64,000 bases of DNA from Dendrophyllia cribrosa (Eukaryota > Cnidaria > Anthozoa > Scleractinia > Dendrophylliidae), in NCBI GenBank assembly GCA_024195265.1, contig JAJLRJ010000007.1:6824058-6888057 (forward strand), written 5' to 3'. This document shows, one piece after another, positions 1-12,900 of this stretch. A program made the translations under genes and the position numbers. Each line of letters begins with the position of its first letter. The first letter of the stretch is position 1. The notes below the pieces were generated by a model. The model did not search any database, had not been told where the DNA came from, and was given only the letters and a program-made list of their open reading frames with translations.

Positions 1-537
1 ACAATTTCTTCAACTTGCATTGGAAGCCAAGATAATGTTTGAAATCGCTTGAGATTTCTTAACAAAGATCAACTATTCTCAGGAGAGTTAAATAATTATT
101 TAGTGAAAATTCAATGAGAATTTCAGACTGCTGGGTATCTAGTATTTTGAAAACTGTGCCCATCAGTCAAGATTCTATAGTATGCCCAAGCTTGGAGAAT
201 TCGTCCATTACAAAATGAAAACATAATTTAGAATCGTTTGGCATTTCTGAAAAAAAAAAAAAAAAAAAACGAATACTCTCGAGAGGTTTCAGTGTTAATT
301 TTTGTGGAGATATTCCGGTAAGAGTTGACTCTGTGATTTTTCTAAGTGTCACAACCATCGAGATTTTATAGTGTGCGCAAGCTCGACAATTTCTTTAACT
401 TCGAAGCCAAGATAATATTTGAAATCGCTTGATATTTCTAAACTAAGATAGACTATTATCAAGAATTAAACGAGATATTTTGTGGAAATTTGATAAAAAT
501 TTCAGACTGCTGGGTATTTAGTATTTTGAAAGCACTT
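1..537. repeat. Degenerate tandem repeat, unit about 190 bp, about three copies
   Basis: Segments near 1-137 and 387-520 align (both run from an ACAATTTCTT start through GAAGCCAAGATAAT to TTTCAGACTGCTGGGTAT). A middle, more diverged copy starts near 169 (GATTCTATAGTATGCCCAAG, compare 363). A 19-base A run interrupts the middle unit near 250. The array lies in the presumed intron 5' of the first visible HP1 exon. No coding potential was recognised. Confidence 0.6.
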
Positions 538-595
538 CCCGGCTGCCGGGTATCTAGACACTACGTTTTGTGAAATGTAAGCGAGCCCAATGGAC

Positions 596-835
596 CAGCA
601 CACAATACTCAGCTGTGTGCTCGATCCATTTCAATCCTGAAGCCATTCAGCGTCAGCAACGGCTTGCCTGCATAGGCCTCAAGTTCTTCCCCGTCCAATC
701 TGTCGACTTCTTGGTCACTCGAATTCAGTGACCAGTCTTCCAACTCAAGCTCGTAATTTACCACAGAATTTCATTCTGAGGCATCAGAATCGGAACTGGA
801 GTCAGAAGTTACTTCAGTAGAAGCCGTTTGTGGTA
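596..835 (-). pseudogene. Acidic coding-like fragment, family not recognised
   Basis: On the - strand a frame reads for about 79 codons with one internal stop. It starts with a serine/aspartate-rich stretch (SDSSSDSDASE), then the stop, then NYELELEDWSLNSSD and a piece ending AYAGKPLLTLNGFRIEMD. The composition looks like a decayed transposon-encoded or regulatory protein fragment, but I cannot name the family. It lies antisense to HP1 in its intron and is probably not functional. Confidence 0.25.
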
Positions 836-1536
836 AATATGAAATGAAAAAAGCGAACCAAACATCTTTGTGCTGATTTTTCCAGTTTTTCTAGTAACCA
901 CAACAAACTCATAACAAAGGTTTGACTGAGATGACACCAGACGACGCCACGGGGAACATACTTTCGTAACATCACTCGGCCCAGACTTCTTAGCATGGTG
1001 GGAATTTTGAAAAGCCGAACTTTGGCGGGCTATAAAAAAAATCGGGGTTTTAAGCAAAATCAAAATTTTTTTGCAGCATTTTGTTCAGAAAAATAGTAAG
1101 ATTTTTTGAGCAAAAAAGTTTTTTGGGGTTTATATCCACTTTAAATTTGGGTGATAAATGACCATAAACCGACATGTCTACTGTACACTGCATCACACCT
1201 TCGAACACCTGTTCAAAGAAAAGAAAAATATTGTACAATGCAGTCATGTGCGTTATATTTTGATGATTAACCAGGATGATTTAAATCGACAAACAAAACA
1301 GACTTTGAAATTTGCACATTCTGACTGTACATGCGTACCTCACCTGGTAATACAGCCGCAACAAAAAATTGCATGCAAACAGCAATGGCAATGCAGCCGC
1401 AATAAAAAGACAAATCACATGAAATCAGATCTCCACCATAATACAACTTCATTCCCAGTGTCCTTTCTCTTCCTCCCTTGAGAGAATCAATAACATTTAT
1501 GTGGTGTTAAAGCCATAGTTTATTTTCATCTTTCAG

Positions 1537-3024
<1,488 letters not shown>

Positions 3025-3170
3025 GTGTTTTTACCTTCCTCTTTTAACTCTGCCCCATAAAATCTGTTTCTGGAGCATGTGTTACATGTATCTAGTCCTC
3101 TCAAGAAGATCCATGTTAGCTCTGGAAGCTGTGTCTGAAGCATGTAGCATCTTCAAAGTTAACTCAACTG

Positions 3171-3283
3171 AGTCTCACTGCTTCTATTTCCCTTCATCTG
3201 TATTTTATTTCTTTTTTAGTTAACTTGGCCAGGTCTCACTGCTTCTATTTCCCTTCATTTATGTTTTATTTCTTTTTAACTAC
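3171..3283. repeat. Two-copy tandem duplication, period about 62 bp, downstream of the HP1 stop
   Basis: The string GTCTCACTGCTTCTATTTCC occurs twice about 62 bp apart, each followed by CTTCAT, TATTTTATTTC or TGTTTTATTTC, and a T run. It lies within 260 bp of the HP1 stop and so is probably 3'UTR sequence. The remainder of 3284-4367 is AT-rich with no exon or repeat that I recognise. Confidence 0.6.
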
Positions 3284-4367
3284 TGGATTTCTCTATCTGT
3301 TTACCAGTGTTAATTTTTAACTTGCAAAAGTATTGATTGGTGCTATCCTATATAGAAAGTGTATCGGCTTTAGTAGTCTTTTTAATGGTGTGGTTTATAT
3401 GTGTTGCATGTTAATACCTACATGTATAAGCGGGAAGATCAGGATGTTCTATTTTTTATCCACATCCTGCCTAAGGATGGCAAGTTTTTTCCTAGGGAGG
3501 ATAGTATTTTTTGTTAAAAGAAGCTGCCAAAATTTGGTAAGCATCAGCCAAAAAGTCAATTCCTCAGAGTTTTTCCTTCAAAGGCTGCTGACATTTGAGG
3601 GGTGAGATTCCTGCCATCCTTAGGGGGGGTGTAGAAAAAAATGGATTGTCTTTGTATTAAGTTATATTGTAAGAGAGTGCATGTAATTGGCAGCAGGTTT
3701 TTAAAGTACAGCAGCATCACAACTATCCTGAAATTTGAAATCACATGTGTTTGGCATACATTCAGTAAGATTTTTCCACCTGTAACCTTGCATACTACAC
3801 ATTTCAATAACACACAACCTCTGAAGTTGAAACCCCAACTAATATTTTCATGTTACACTGCCGCCAATCGTAATGGTGACAAACATTGGATTCTGAAAAC
3901 AGAAACTGAAAAAATGGATCGAAATCCACCAATCATAACCCACAAACACGACCTTTTGAGTCACGCCTCCTTGTTTCCCGAGATTTCTGCTAAAGTAATT
4001 AAATTATTTGTGGCAGTGAAAAACAAAACCATTAGATAGTCACTAGATAAGTTTTGAACTTACAGTTTGCGTGTTACTGAAAGGCACAGCAACAGAGAAG
4101 ATTAATGGTCTCAGTTTTGAATTCTCTTATCTGATTGGTTAAAGTTATAGCTAATTTACATTATAATCTCTACTCTATATTATTCAGTAGAAGCAACAGT
4201 ATTTTCCCAAGGAAAGTTTTAAGACCTATATTAAACTGTTAAGAAGGTTTTGATGCAATCTGTTTTTAAGCTGTATTTAGACCGGCTTTGTCTGTTAGTG
4301 TACAAACTAATTCCTAAAACTGTGTTCATTGAAGGTCAACAGAACAAATCCTCAGTTGATGTTTAGG

Positions 4368-4579
4368 TTAACCCTTTAAGCCCTAATATCACAATTTAAA
4401 TTCTCATTTCTTGTCCCTTTACATTTCCTATAGAAATAGTGGGAAGAAATTGTTTAGATATCAAGAGAATTCATCTTGTGTGATCATGTTCTTAATTCTC
4501 ATGACCTTTTTGATTGATAAGGCATTGATATTACAAGGAGAAATTTGTTTCTGATCACTCTTAGGGCTTAAAGGGTTAA
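4368..4579. mobile_element. piggyBac-like miniature element (TTAA target)
   Basis: The inverted ends read TTAACCCTTTAAGCCCTA on the left and TAGGGCTTAAAGGGTTAA on the right. This is TTAA followed by CCC, the hallmark of piggyBac-type ends. The element is 212 bp including TTAA and has no ORF. Related ends occur near 50196, 51998 and 63472. Confidence 0.7.
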
Positions 4580-4829
4580 ATATCAAAACTCTATTGTACA
4601 ATGCCAAGGGCATATGCTTACCTGGACTCAAAGATACCTGTGTGGCAGACAGCTAAGATTGGTCCTGAAGGTGTCCATCTTAGACAGTTCACTGTATTGT
4701 ATTTTGGACGTATGTATGAAAAAGCACAAATCCTACCTTTTTGCTTTACTCTGTCATTGAAACCACAAACATTGTATGTTTATATCTTTGCTTACTAAAA
4801 GTTTGCCGACTCCAAATGTACATGTGTAA

Positions 4830-4896
4830 AATAAACCTGATTTTTGTTGATTAATCGTAAGGTTTATCTTATTTTTAAGTTACAATCAATAATAAA
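4830..4896 (+). terminator. Candidate polyadenylation signals
   Basis: AATAAA occurs at 4830-4835 and again at 4891-4896. The second is followed by a GT-rich stretch (TGTTGTGTTGTTATT) resembling a downstream element. They are the nearest good signals I see 3' of HP1 on the + strand, which would imply a 3'UTR of about 1.8 kb. A transcript is needed to link them. Confidence 0.35.
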
Positions 4897-5531
4897 CTGT
4901 TGTGTTGTTATTATTACCAGTGTTGATAATCCTGCACAGACCCCCCCCCCCCCCCCCTAAATTTACATAATTATTTACTCTATAAAAAGAAAGAATTTTA
5001 TTTGAGGTCAACTGGAATTCTGATAGAATTCTGAGGAATTCTTTGTATGTTGCCTTTCATTTGCTTCTCATAACTGAGAACTTGTTCCACAGTTTATATT
5101 TTAAAATCTTACCGGTATTACATTTTTAGCCATTAAGATTTTATCATTCTGAGTTTTAAATTGTCACTTCTTATATCTGATTTATATGATGTGCATGTGA
5201 ACACATGTATGTGGAACATGTCCAATATAAATTTTTGTTTATTTAAGGAAGAGTTAAGATATGTGAGAAGAAAGCTATTTTTTCTGTTTCAACATCCCAA
5301 CCTTAACTATCGGCAGTTCCGCAGGGGAGTAAAATGATTTATCCAAAACTATGATTCTGTGCACAAATGGTCTCCTAGATGCTAGGAAAAATAAAGTCTG
5401 TGACTCATTTTTGTTAAGTCTCAGGGTTTACAATTTTAGCCTTGCAGTTGGCTTCCAAAAATGCACGGGGATCTTGCAACAACAAAAAATCATTTGATTA
5501 ACTGAACCTGTTGAAAATTGTTTTGCAAGCT

Positions 5532-5651
5532 GGGGTCAATTCAATAAAACTCTTACACTTGTAATTTACAAGTGTAGCTATTGTTTTCAACCTCTGAAAC
5601 AATGGCTATGCTTATAAATTACACTTGTAAAAGTTTTATTAAATTGACCCC
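5532..5651. mobile_element. Short TIR miniature element
   Basis: The left end GGGGTCAATTCAATAAAACT pairs with the right end AGTTTTATTAAATTGACCCC with few mismatches. The element is about 120 bp and non-coding. A 17-base C run lies upstream near 4941-4957. Confidence 0.65.
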
Positions 5652-5772
5652 TGGTTGGCAATGATGCCACAGTTTACCTTAAATCAATGTCACTCAGATC
5701 TGAAACAATATTTTTGCCCTCCCTCAGTTATTACTTTATATTGGGTACAAGTGATTGGTCTTAACGAACAAA

Positions 5773-6149
5773 TGGGTCAACTCTCTTAACGGACACCAAC
5801 AAACCGGACATATGGTGTTGGTCTCTGTCATTTTTCAGTCATTTTATTGTAACTAAACTATAAGACGGACAACGGACACTTGAGAAGTGCTTTTTTAAGT
5901 GAAAAATACTTCAAAACGGAAATGTAGGTGCTGAATATTAACAAGTGAATCCACTTTTCTAATGTTATTTTTGTTTCAGTTTGTAGGTTTTTCTTAAGTA
6001 AAGAGGTGTATTCATTGTGCATAGGTTCAGCTTTGTCTCAGAATTACTGGTGTCATGTTGCCTTGTCTCTCTGTAAGCCGGACACCTCTCTAAGACGGAC
6101 AGTTGGAGCCGGTCCCAATAGTGTCCATCATAGAGAGAGTTGACTGTAT
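5773..6149. mobile_element. Tc1/mariner- or pogo-type miniature element
   Basis: The left end (GGGTCAACTCTCTTAACGGA) is inverted relative to the right end (AGAGAGAGTTGACTGTA). Internal phrases such as AAGACGGAC recur. The right end carries the CAGT...TA-type terminus seen in other copies of this window. Long decayed frames inside are not convincing genes. Confidence 0.55.
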
Positions 6150-6205
6150 TCCTGCCATTCACTTGTGCAGTTTAACTACTAAACATACAAGCTGGGTAGG
6201 CAGTA

Positions 6206-6508
6206 GCCTGATTCTCCGATAGTCCGAGGTCGCTGGCTCTCTACTGCCTCCTCCCCATGTGATGTCCTTTGACTCCCTCCTCTCCCCATGTGATGTCCTT
6301 TAACTCCCTTCTCTGCCCATTGTTTGAAGGCTTGTTCTTGACGTCATCTGGCCGTTGAATATTTCCACCAAACAGAGTATGGAGAAAAAATGTATAGCAA
6401 CCACTCTTGAGTGGTAAAAATATTCAATGGTCAGATATACAAAGGACAACAGACAGGAGAGGAGAGGGTGAGTGCAAGTGACCTCGGACCATTTGGGAAT
6501 CAGATTAG
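6206..6508. mobile_element. TIR miniature element with internal inverted repeat
   Basis: Left CCTGATTCTCCGATAGTCCG and right CGGACCATTTGGGAATCAG are imperfect inverted repeats. GTTGAATATTTCCACC and its inverse near 6414-6430 form an inner pair. Two direct copies of CTCCCCATGTGATGTCCTTT lie inside. Confidence 0.5.
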
Positions 6509-6750
6509 GTGGGCGGTGAATAAAACGTCAAGTAATTTCTGAAATTGACAGTAATCATTCGACAAGAAACAACATTTCAATTTGCTTGTGAAGTGGGGGG
6601 GGGGGGGGGGGGGAAGAGGGAGTAAAAGGTGTTGGGGGGACATAGGGAATACAAAGGAAATTAATGTTTAATGAGTGTTTGAAAATCAGTGGAAACACTC
6701 CTCATTTTTGCATCCTTAATTTCTCCTTCTGAAATCATTTTGTTGGAGAA

Positions 6751-6884
6751 GTAGTATCAAACATTCAACAGTGTTTCATCCAAACACCTTGAAGTGGGTT
6801 AAAAAAAAACTCGGCTGCACCTCGTTTTTCAACCCACTTCGCAGTGTTTGGAAATCTGATGAAACACTGTCTCATGTTTGATAT
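6751..6884. mobile_element. Short foldback element
   Basis: TATCAAACATTCAACAGTGT at the left and ACACTGTCTCATGTTTGATA at the right are inverted repeats. An inner pair (AACACCTTGAAGTGGGTT / AACCCACTTCGCAGTGTT) flanks the centre. A 19-base G run lies upstream at 6595-6613. Confidence 0.6.
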
Positions 6885-8075
6885 ATAACATAAAACTATT
6901 GATGTATTGTGATAGTGCCACAATGGTGAGCTATCGATAGTAAAATCAACTATCAATAACAATTGCGATAGTTTGGCCAGACAATCTATAGTTTCAGTAG
7001 TGGGCAAAAATGAACGCATTTTGGCTGCATTGTACTTATTGTATCCTTGATTAAAATATATGATGAATAAAATTGTCTGTATTGTACATTGTTATAGGGT
7101 GAAACATGCGACATTTTCATTTTTACATCATTGACAACATAAATTCCCAAGGGGGTCTACTCAGTGAGATCACGCGACACGCCAAAACAATCTTAAGTTA
7201 ACATACAAAAAAAAAGTGATTTTTCGTTAGCCGTTTTCACTTTTTACTATCGCAATACTGATCCAACTATTGCCATATCACAATAGTGCCCCAACTATCA
7301 CAATACACCTGTACTATTGCAATAGTAAAATTCTACTCAATAGTCACCCCTACCATTTTTGTGGTAAGGACAGGAAAGACATTGACGGTAATATCTCTTG
7401 TAAAATTCATTAATAATTCATAAGGGTACTAACAAATAGAAATGAGCCATTCCAATCACATGGTTACACTGTAAACCAGATACAACTAGCGAGTTGTATC
7501 TGAAATGTAAATTAGATACAACTACTAGTGAGTTGTAGCTGGAATGTGAATTTCATAAGTTGTTTTCTACATTCGCGTCCGTGTTGTATCGGCACTATAC
7601 ATTCACTCGGCTGCGCCTCATGATTGTATAGGCCGATACACACTCCCACTCGTGCAGTAAACATTACTTGCATGCTGAGCTCCATAACTTGTTTGAATGA
7701 TCACACTGGAAAGCATGGGAAACAACAGACAGTAATGTTTGAGGCATTAATTTTAATAACATTGTTTAATTTCTGAAGTCTTGTTTCATTAAATTATTGC
7801 CTTGCATGGTAGAAATGTTTTGTTCTGAAGATTGTAATATTTATTTCAATATGTCCTCTGCTTAACCTTGCTTGTAAAATCCAACATCACAACAGCTATT
7901 ATCCGGTGGTCCTTTTTGTAATGCCTTGAATTGTACAGCAAAGTAAATAATGGACAATTGAACTTTCAAGCCCAAAGAAGACTGAAAATTAAAAATGTAG
8001 AGAATTGTTAGAAAACCAGCAAATTTATATATTTACCAGTTTATCTGTGATAGAACAACTGAGCAACCTACAAAA
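6885..8075. other. Intergenic, no gene recognised
   Basis: AT-rich sequence. Several short inverted motifs (for example GATACAACTAGCGAGTTGTATC near 7480) suggest old miniature elements, but I see no exon, promoter or complete element. Confidence 0.5.
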
Positions 8076-8222
8076 TTAGAGTGATTTTCCTCAGACCGTG
8101 AAATAGTTAGTACACTAATAGAGGTTAGTGGATCTTATTTCCGTTGTTTTCTTTTGTGTCTATTTGACTATTATTCACTAACTACTAGAAACTGTTTCAC
8201 GGTCTGAGGAAAATCACTCTAA
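8076..8222. mobile_element. 147-bp TIR miniature element
   Basis: TTAGAGTGATTTTCCTCAGA at the left is perfectly inverted at the right (TCTGAGGAAAATCACTCTAA). The match continues through GACCGTGAAA with small gaps. It is non-coding. Confidence 0.75.
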
Positions 8223-9063
8223 TGTAAAATAATGCAACAACTATTAACAGTTTCATTTCTACAGCTTTTGGCTAGACAGCCTATTCTCTATTTTCAAATA
8301 TGCAGTCCTCCTAAGAGCATTTGAAAACAATAGTTAATGCAAAATGTGGGGGGCAAACAAAGGGTGTTATGGGGGATTCGAAAATAGAAAATACAGGCAA
8401 ATAATGTTAATAATCTTTATTTTTAGAGACTGAAACATCTTTAGGCAAGATTAGAGGGAGGCATCTCGTCCCCTAGATCCAAAACTGGTAACAAATTATT
8501 GGAAATAAAGGGTACAGGTAGCAGGAGGTTCAGGCCCCTAAAGAAACTGTTACCTGTGTCCACCCCATGTCTAAAGGTTCATTGTTATAACTACATGTAT
8601 ATCAAAGATTTCTCTTTACAAACATTAGTTTAACTGCAGAATACTACTCCAAAACCCTTCCTAATACAGTAGCTATAGGGCTGCACATTCTACTGCATAT
8701 CCATGTGGCTGCATAGCCACTTAAGATGACATGGGGTGGTCTTGTCCACTTTGTATCTGCAGAGCTGTGTAGACACTTCAGCCAAAACCTTGATTTTCAT
8801 GGACGGGGTTATCTTGTCCACTGCGTATATGCATATTTACTTCAGCCGACACTGGGAAAGCATATGCAGTATGTCGATTTCATGTTCTTAAAGTGTGACG
8901 AAAGGGTGTTAAAGTGTGAGAAAAGAGTGCCTACACAGTGCCATAGCAAGGAGAGGGCCCAACAGATCCTTGGCTGGCACATGAATATCAACAGACCTAA
9001 GATGGCCTCAGTTTGTAACTCCATACAAACTGTCTTAAAGCTAGTCATGGTTTTTAATTAATA

Positions 9064-9356
9064 TACAGCTATTTCAATTTAGTTTGTCGGATGAGAGCTT
9101 CAAGCGTACGCAACGAGACCGCAAGTGACAATGGGTAGTTGTAAATTAGTCTTAGCTTAGTTCGCGGTTTTTGCGTTTGTTAGTGCAATGAGTGAGGTAA
9201 ATGTTAGCACCATAAATGTTTGCCTTCGCTGTATGGACGGCGTATTTTAAATTGCTTTGGTCAATTTATCGTATACATAAAAATCCCAAAGAACCTTGCG
9301 GTCTCGTTGCGTACGCTTGAAGCTCTCACCCGACAACCCAAATTGAAATAGCTGTA
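9064..9356. mobile_element. TA-flanked Tc1/mariner-type miniature element in TOMM7 intron 2
   Basis: The termini read TA-CAGCTATTTCAATTTAG and the inverse ending AATTGAAATAGCTG-TA. They extend inward as long inverted repeats that include AGCTTCAAGCGTACGCAACG on the left and its inverse on the right. The TA dinucleotide at each edge fits Tc1/mariner target duplication. The right edge is 11 bp from the TOMM7 exon-2 donor. No ORF. Confidence 0.82.
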
Positions 9357-9367
9357 TGTTCACCTAC

Positions 9368-9621
9368 CTCAGCAACGTTGGTTCTGGCATTCCTGGTTCG
9401 CCTCCTTGTTTTAATCCTGTAAAACAGTGGTGAAATAAAAGGTGTAAGCTTAAGAAGGTTAAGATTTTTCGTTCGAATTCCGCCAGCTCTGAGTCAAAAT
9501 CAGACACGTGCAAGATTTTATACCAACCGAGATAGATTATAAGTGGAATAAAACCCCAATGAAATGCTGTCTTACTGACTTTTAACACTTTCTGGATTCG
9601 CTTTTTCGTTTCTTTTCTCAT
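9368..9621 (-). CDS. TOMM7: TOMM7, mitochondrial outer-membrane translocase subunit, exons 1-2
   Basis: Tom7 is a single-pass outer-membrane protein that modulates assembly of the TOM import pore. Exon 1 (9528-9621) starts at ATG and encodes MRKETKKRIQKVLKVSKT, then AFHWGFIPLIIYL. The basic N-terminus followed by a WGFIPL membrane segment is the Tom7 signature. After a 111-bp intron (donor GTTGGT, acceptor TTTTACAG), exon 2 (9368-9416) encodes LKQGGEPGMPEPTLL, matching the conserved GxxPGMPEPT motif. It ends in AG before donor GTAGGT. About 47 residues are present against about 55 for the family. The expected last few residues (LLWG-type end) need a tiny third exon at lower coordinates that I could not locate. 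Confidence 0.92.
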
Positions 9622-9700
9622 CTTAGCGGTTTAGGAATAGGAAAAAAAAAAGCTTTCGGCTTTCCTATGAACTCGTCGAAGATTAAAATAGCCCAAGATT

Positions 9701-9712
9701 CAAGATGGCGGA
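9701..9712. promoter_or_regulatory. YY1-like motif upstream of TOMM7
   Basis: CAAGATGGCGGA lies about 80 bp upstream of the TOMM7 start codon. It matches the AAGATGGCGGC-type site found in many housekeeping promoters. A TGACGTCA palindrome (CRE-like) lies further upstream near 10180-10190. Function is inferred from position and consensus only. Confidence 0.35.
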
Positions 9713-10316
9713 CTTACCCAGAAATCCCTGTGATTCTTCATTTCGATGATACGTACATGAAGCCTTTTGGACAACTTACTTGATCGAGCCCTCCAAAGCA
9801 AAAACGGGGGTGGGAACGAGGTTGCAGGCGAGTGTGTCACTGATGTTCTTACCACATTTTGACGTCTTCTGTGATCTATAACTGAACAGACACTCGGCCA
9901 AATGGAATCTATTTGTTTTATACAATGAACAGAAAAGTAAAAAGAGTAAAATTACGAACTTGCCTCGTAGCGCTCGACTGTTTGAAGATTTGTTCCAGTT
10001 TAGGTATTTTTCAAGTCGCCAAGAACACTTTTCGTCTTGGTTTCTTTTTTTTTTTTCTTGCTCGTTAATAGCTCCTGCTAAACATTTTTCAAGGCTTTCA
10101 CTTGCTCAGTCCAGAATAATCTCGCAAACATTTTTAAAACTCTGCGCCATGTTGGACAAAACAAAGCAAACAATTTTTCTATGACGTCAGCCTTGCGTCT
10201 GTACTCTGATAGATCATAGGCAACGACCAATCACAGAGCGCGTAGTATTCAGTTCATTGTATAAATAGGTATGTGCCGCTGTGAAGGGTATGGTTTACAG
10301 GCAGTTAAGTCTAGGA

Positions 10317-10461
10317 TAGACCCTTTTAATAATTACCACGATGCATCATTTTCCGCTAATGACGCCAAACATATTCTTTTGAATTGCAAGAGAATTCAAA
10401 AGAATATGTTTGACGTCATTAGCGGAAAATGATGCATCGTGGTATTTATTAAAAGTGTCTA
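10317..10461. mobile_element. 145-bp perfect foldback element with TA duplication
   Basis: The sequence is almost fully palindromic around a TTGCAA-type centre. The arms run from GACCCTTTTAATAATTACCA to the inverse ending AAAAGTGTC, and the outer edges are TA. The uninterrupted repeat R at 47340-47735 shows a single TA at this site, so the TA is a target duplication. A second copy with about three differences lies at 45357-45501. Confidence 0.9.
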
Positions 10462-10920
10462 TAGGGTACAGTTATCAGAGATTTTTGGTTTAGAATAGGG
10501 TATCATTTTCCGTGAAACTGATCAGTTGCGTGACGAATTTAGTCTAGACAAGGCTTATTGGCAAATGGAAGTTAAAAATCGGTACGGCGGGCAGTACGGC
10601 ATTTTTACTGACCCCTGTTAACTATTAACTGTGATAGTGAACGATTTTCTGGAAAATAACTAGTCTGGAATAGATGGGGTTAGTTTCTAGAGAAACTGTG
10701 GTGCTGCGTCGGTGGGGGGATGAAACACGAGAATTTAGTTTTATCGACTGAGTCGATAAGGTAAATTGACCACCGTAAAAAGATTCAAATAGCTGACGTT
10801 TCGAGCGCTAGTCCTTCGTCGGAGCGAATCAAGGAATTGTGGGTAGTGTGTGGTTTTATATAGTAAGCGGTGGAGCTACGCTATTGGTGGAAATTTGGTG
10901 ACGTGAAAAACAAATGTAGA

Positions 10921-12900
10921 TTAGTTGAATGAAAAGCGTTCGTTGATTCCGTGGGGTTTGAGAGTGCCGATTTGAAAGATGATTTTTTGTTCTAGGTTTT
11001 TACGGCTTTCTGTGTTACCCTGGTGTAGGGAAAGGCCGCAGATTGTCATGTGTTGTTTAGAATGGTTAGTAAGATTAAAATGGCGCGCGACTGGTTTGGA
11101 TGCGTCTTTGTCATTTTTTTCAACGTCTCGGAGATGTTCACGAAAACGGTCGCCCAGTCTCCTCCCTGTTTCGCCAATGTATATCTTTTTGCAAAAAGTA
11201 CATGTAATGCAGTAGATAACATTTACGGAGGTGCATGTAAAACGATCAGTGATTTTAATAGATCGTTTGGGTCCTGTTATTTTGTCCGCGTTGTGAATGA
11301 AAGGACAAGTGTTACATCGTGTGCGTGTGCATTTGAAAGTTCCCGGTACATCGTCAGATTTCAGTGCGCTCGTAACTAGAAAGTTGCCTATGTTTTTGTC
11401 ACGTTTGAATGAAATTAGTGGGGGTTGTGAAAAAATTCTGCCAGTTTCGGGGTCGTTTTGGAGTAATTTGAAATTTTTTAAAATGATGCTTTTGACTGTG
11501 TTGTTGTGTGGGTGGAAAGTGAGGGTGAATGGAATTCTCTCGTTCTCTTCCTTCTGTGGCGTTTGTAGTGCTGACTGTCTGTCGATCTGTTGTGCACGTT
11601 GTTGGCCCGTATTAACAACAGAGTCAGGGTACCCACGTTTCTTGAAAAACTGGCACATTTCTTCTGATTTGTTGGAAAAATCAGAGTCATCACTACATAG
11701 ACGTCGAAGTCTGAGAAATTGAGAATACGGAATGGCGTTTTTAACGTGCGATGGATGTGAGGATGAATGTAACAGATAACTGTGGGAATCTGTAGGTTTG
11801 TAGTGCACACTTGTGGATAAACTGTTACCGTTGATTGAAATATTAATGTCAAGAAAAGCGACTGAGGTTTCGGAAATTTCCCAGGTATATTTTAGAGCTG
11901 GATGAAAAGTATTGACAGAAGTTATGAATTGATTAAGTTCCTCTTTACTGGAAGAGGTAGCGCCAATGCAATCATCGATGTAACGGCCGTAGAGTTCGGG
12001 TTTGGTTCCGTGGTACTGATTAAAAAATTTGTCTTCGATGTGGCCTACAAAAAGGTTAGCGTAGCTTGGTCCCATTTTGGTGCCCATGGCGACTCCATTT
12101 ACTTGTTTGTAGTAGTTTTGGGAAAATGAAAAACAGTTAAGTGTCAAAACTAATTCGGCTAAGCGGAGCAGTGTTTCTGAGCTTGGGTTTTGAATGGAGC
12201 GCTGGTCGAAAAAATATTTTAGTGCTTGAAGTCCTTCGTCATTGGGGATGACGGTATATAAAGAGGTAATGTCCATAGTGAAAATTAATTTGTTTTCGCT
12301 GGCAAAACTGAAATCCCGGAAAATTTCGAGTGCGTGATTGGTGTCCTTAATGTACGAGGGTAGTGATTTGACAATGGGGGCCATGATTTTGTCTAAATAG
12401 CTAGAAATTAGTTCGGTAGGACAGCTACAAGCGGAAACAATGGGTCGGCCCGGATTGTTTGGTTTATGAATTTTAGGTTTGAAATAAACGCGTGAGGTTC
12501 TAGGAGTAGTGATGATGAGATTGTTGGCGGTAACTGGTAATTGTTGTTTAGTAATGAGGTCTTGGATAGTTTCTTTGACAATTTTTTGGTTGGTAGAAGT
12601 GAGATCTTTATTAACTTTGGCATAGAAAGCGGTGTCAGAAAGTTGCCGAAAAGCCTCTTGTCGGTAAAGGTCGGTCCGCCAAACAACTACCGCCCCGCCT
12701 TTGTCGGCCGCTTTGATAACAATGTCGCGTCGTTTGCTAAGACTTTTGAGCGCTGCCCATTCTCCTGTTGAAAGGTTGGAAATTTTGGTGTGGCGGTTAA
12801 ATTTAAGTTTTTGGACATCGTGACGACATTTTTTGACGAAAAAATCTAGAGAAGAAAACTGGCCCTCTGGGGGAGTCCATTTTGATTTGCGAACGTTGTC
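10921..12900 (-). CDS. PLE-A reverse transcriptase / GIY-YIG endonuclease, 5'-truncated copy
   Basis: The frame is open for 659 residues from the palindrome junction at 12900 to the stop at 10921, with no start Met before residue 173, so the N-terminus is missing. RT landmarks follow the PLE order: VIKAADKGGAVVVW (about 61), KPKIHKPNNPGRPIVSA (about 141), FTMDITSLYTVIPND (about 208), GVAMGTKMGPSYANLF (about 269), the catalytic YIDD (307-310) and VAFLDINI. The C-terminus is a GIY-YIG nuclease: VIYCITCTFCKKIYIGETGR from 561, with a CxxC insert and the conserved R and H residues. The protein would reverse-transcribe its RNA at a nicked target. No internal stops or frameshifts occur, so the copy is young. 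The ORF continues in the spacer unique to this copy. Confidence 0.93.
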   Translation of the reverse strand, partial: DNVRKSKWTPPEGQFSSLDFFVKKCRHDVQKLKFNRHTKISNLSTGEWAALKSLSKRRDIVIKAADKGGAVVVWRTDLYRQEAFRQLSDTAFYAKVNKDLTSTNQKIVKETIQDLITKQQLPVTANNLIITTPRTSRVYFKPKIHKPNNPGRPIVSACSCPTELISSYLDKIMAPIVKSLPSYIKDTNHALEIFRDFSFASENKLIFTMDITSLYTVIPNDEGLQALKYFFDQRSIQNPSSETLLRLAELVLTLNCFSFSQNYYKQVNGVAMGTKMGPSYANLFVGHIEDKFFNQYHGTKPELYGRYIDDCIGATSSSKEELNQFITSVNTFHPALKYTWEISETSVAFLDINISINGNSLSTSVHYKPTDSHSYLLHSSSHPSHVKNAIPYSQFLRLRRLCSDDSDFSNKSEEMCQFFKKRGYPDSVVNTGQQRAQQIDRQSALQTPQKEENERIPFTLTFHPHNNTVKSIILKNFKLLQNDPETGRIFSQPPLISFKRDKNIGNFLVTSALKSDDVPGTFKCTRTRCNTCPFIHNADKITGPKRSIKITDRFTCTSVNVIYCITCTFCKKIYIGETGRRLGDRFREHLRDVEKNDKDASKPVARHFNLTNHSKQHMTICGLSLHQGNTESRKNLEQKIIFQIGTLKPHGINERFSFN

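Noticed and set aside
10140..10200. ATGGCGCAGAG start on the - strand upstream of TOMM7
   Set aside because: The context is good but the frame stops after 14 codons and no donor precedes the stop. At most it is an upstream ORF or 5' exon, which I cannot support.
10979..11852. Several open frames antisense to PLE-A (up to 141 codons), mirrored at 13418-14291
   Set aside because: They lie on the opposite strand or in another frame of the reverse transcriptase gene and have no independent features. The mirror copies exist only because of the palindrome.
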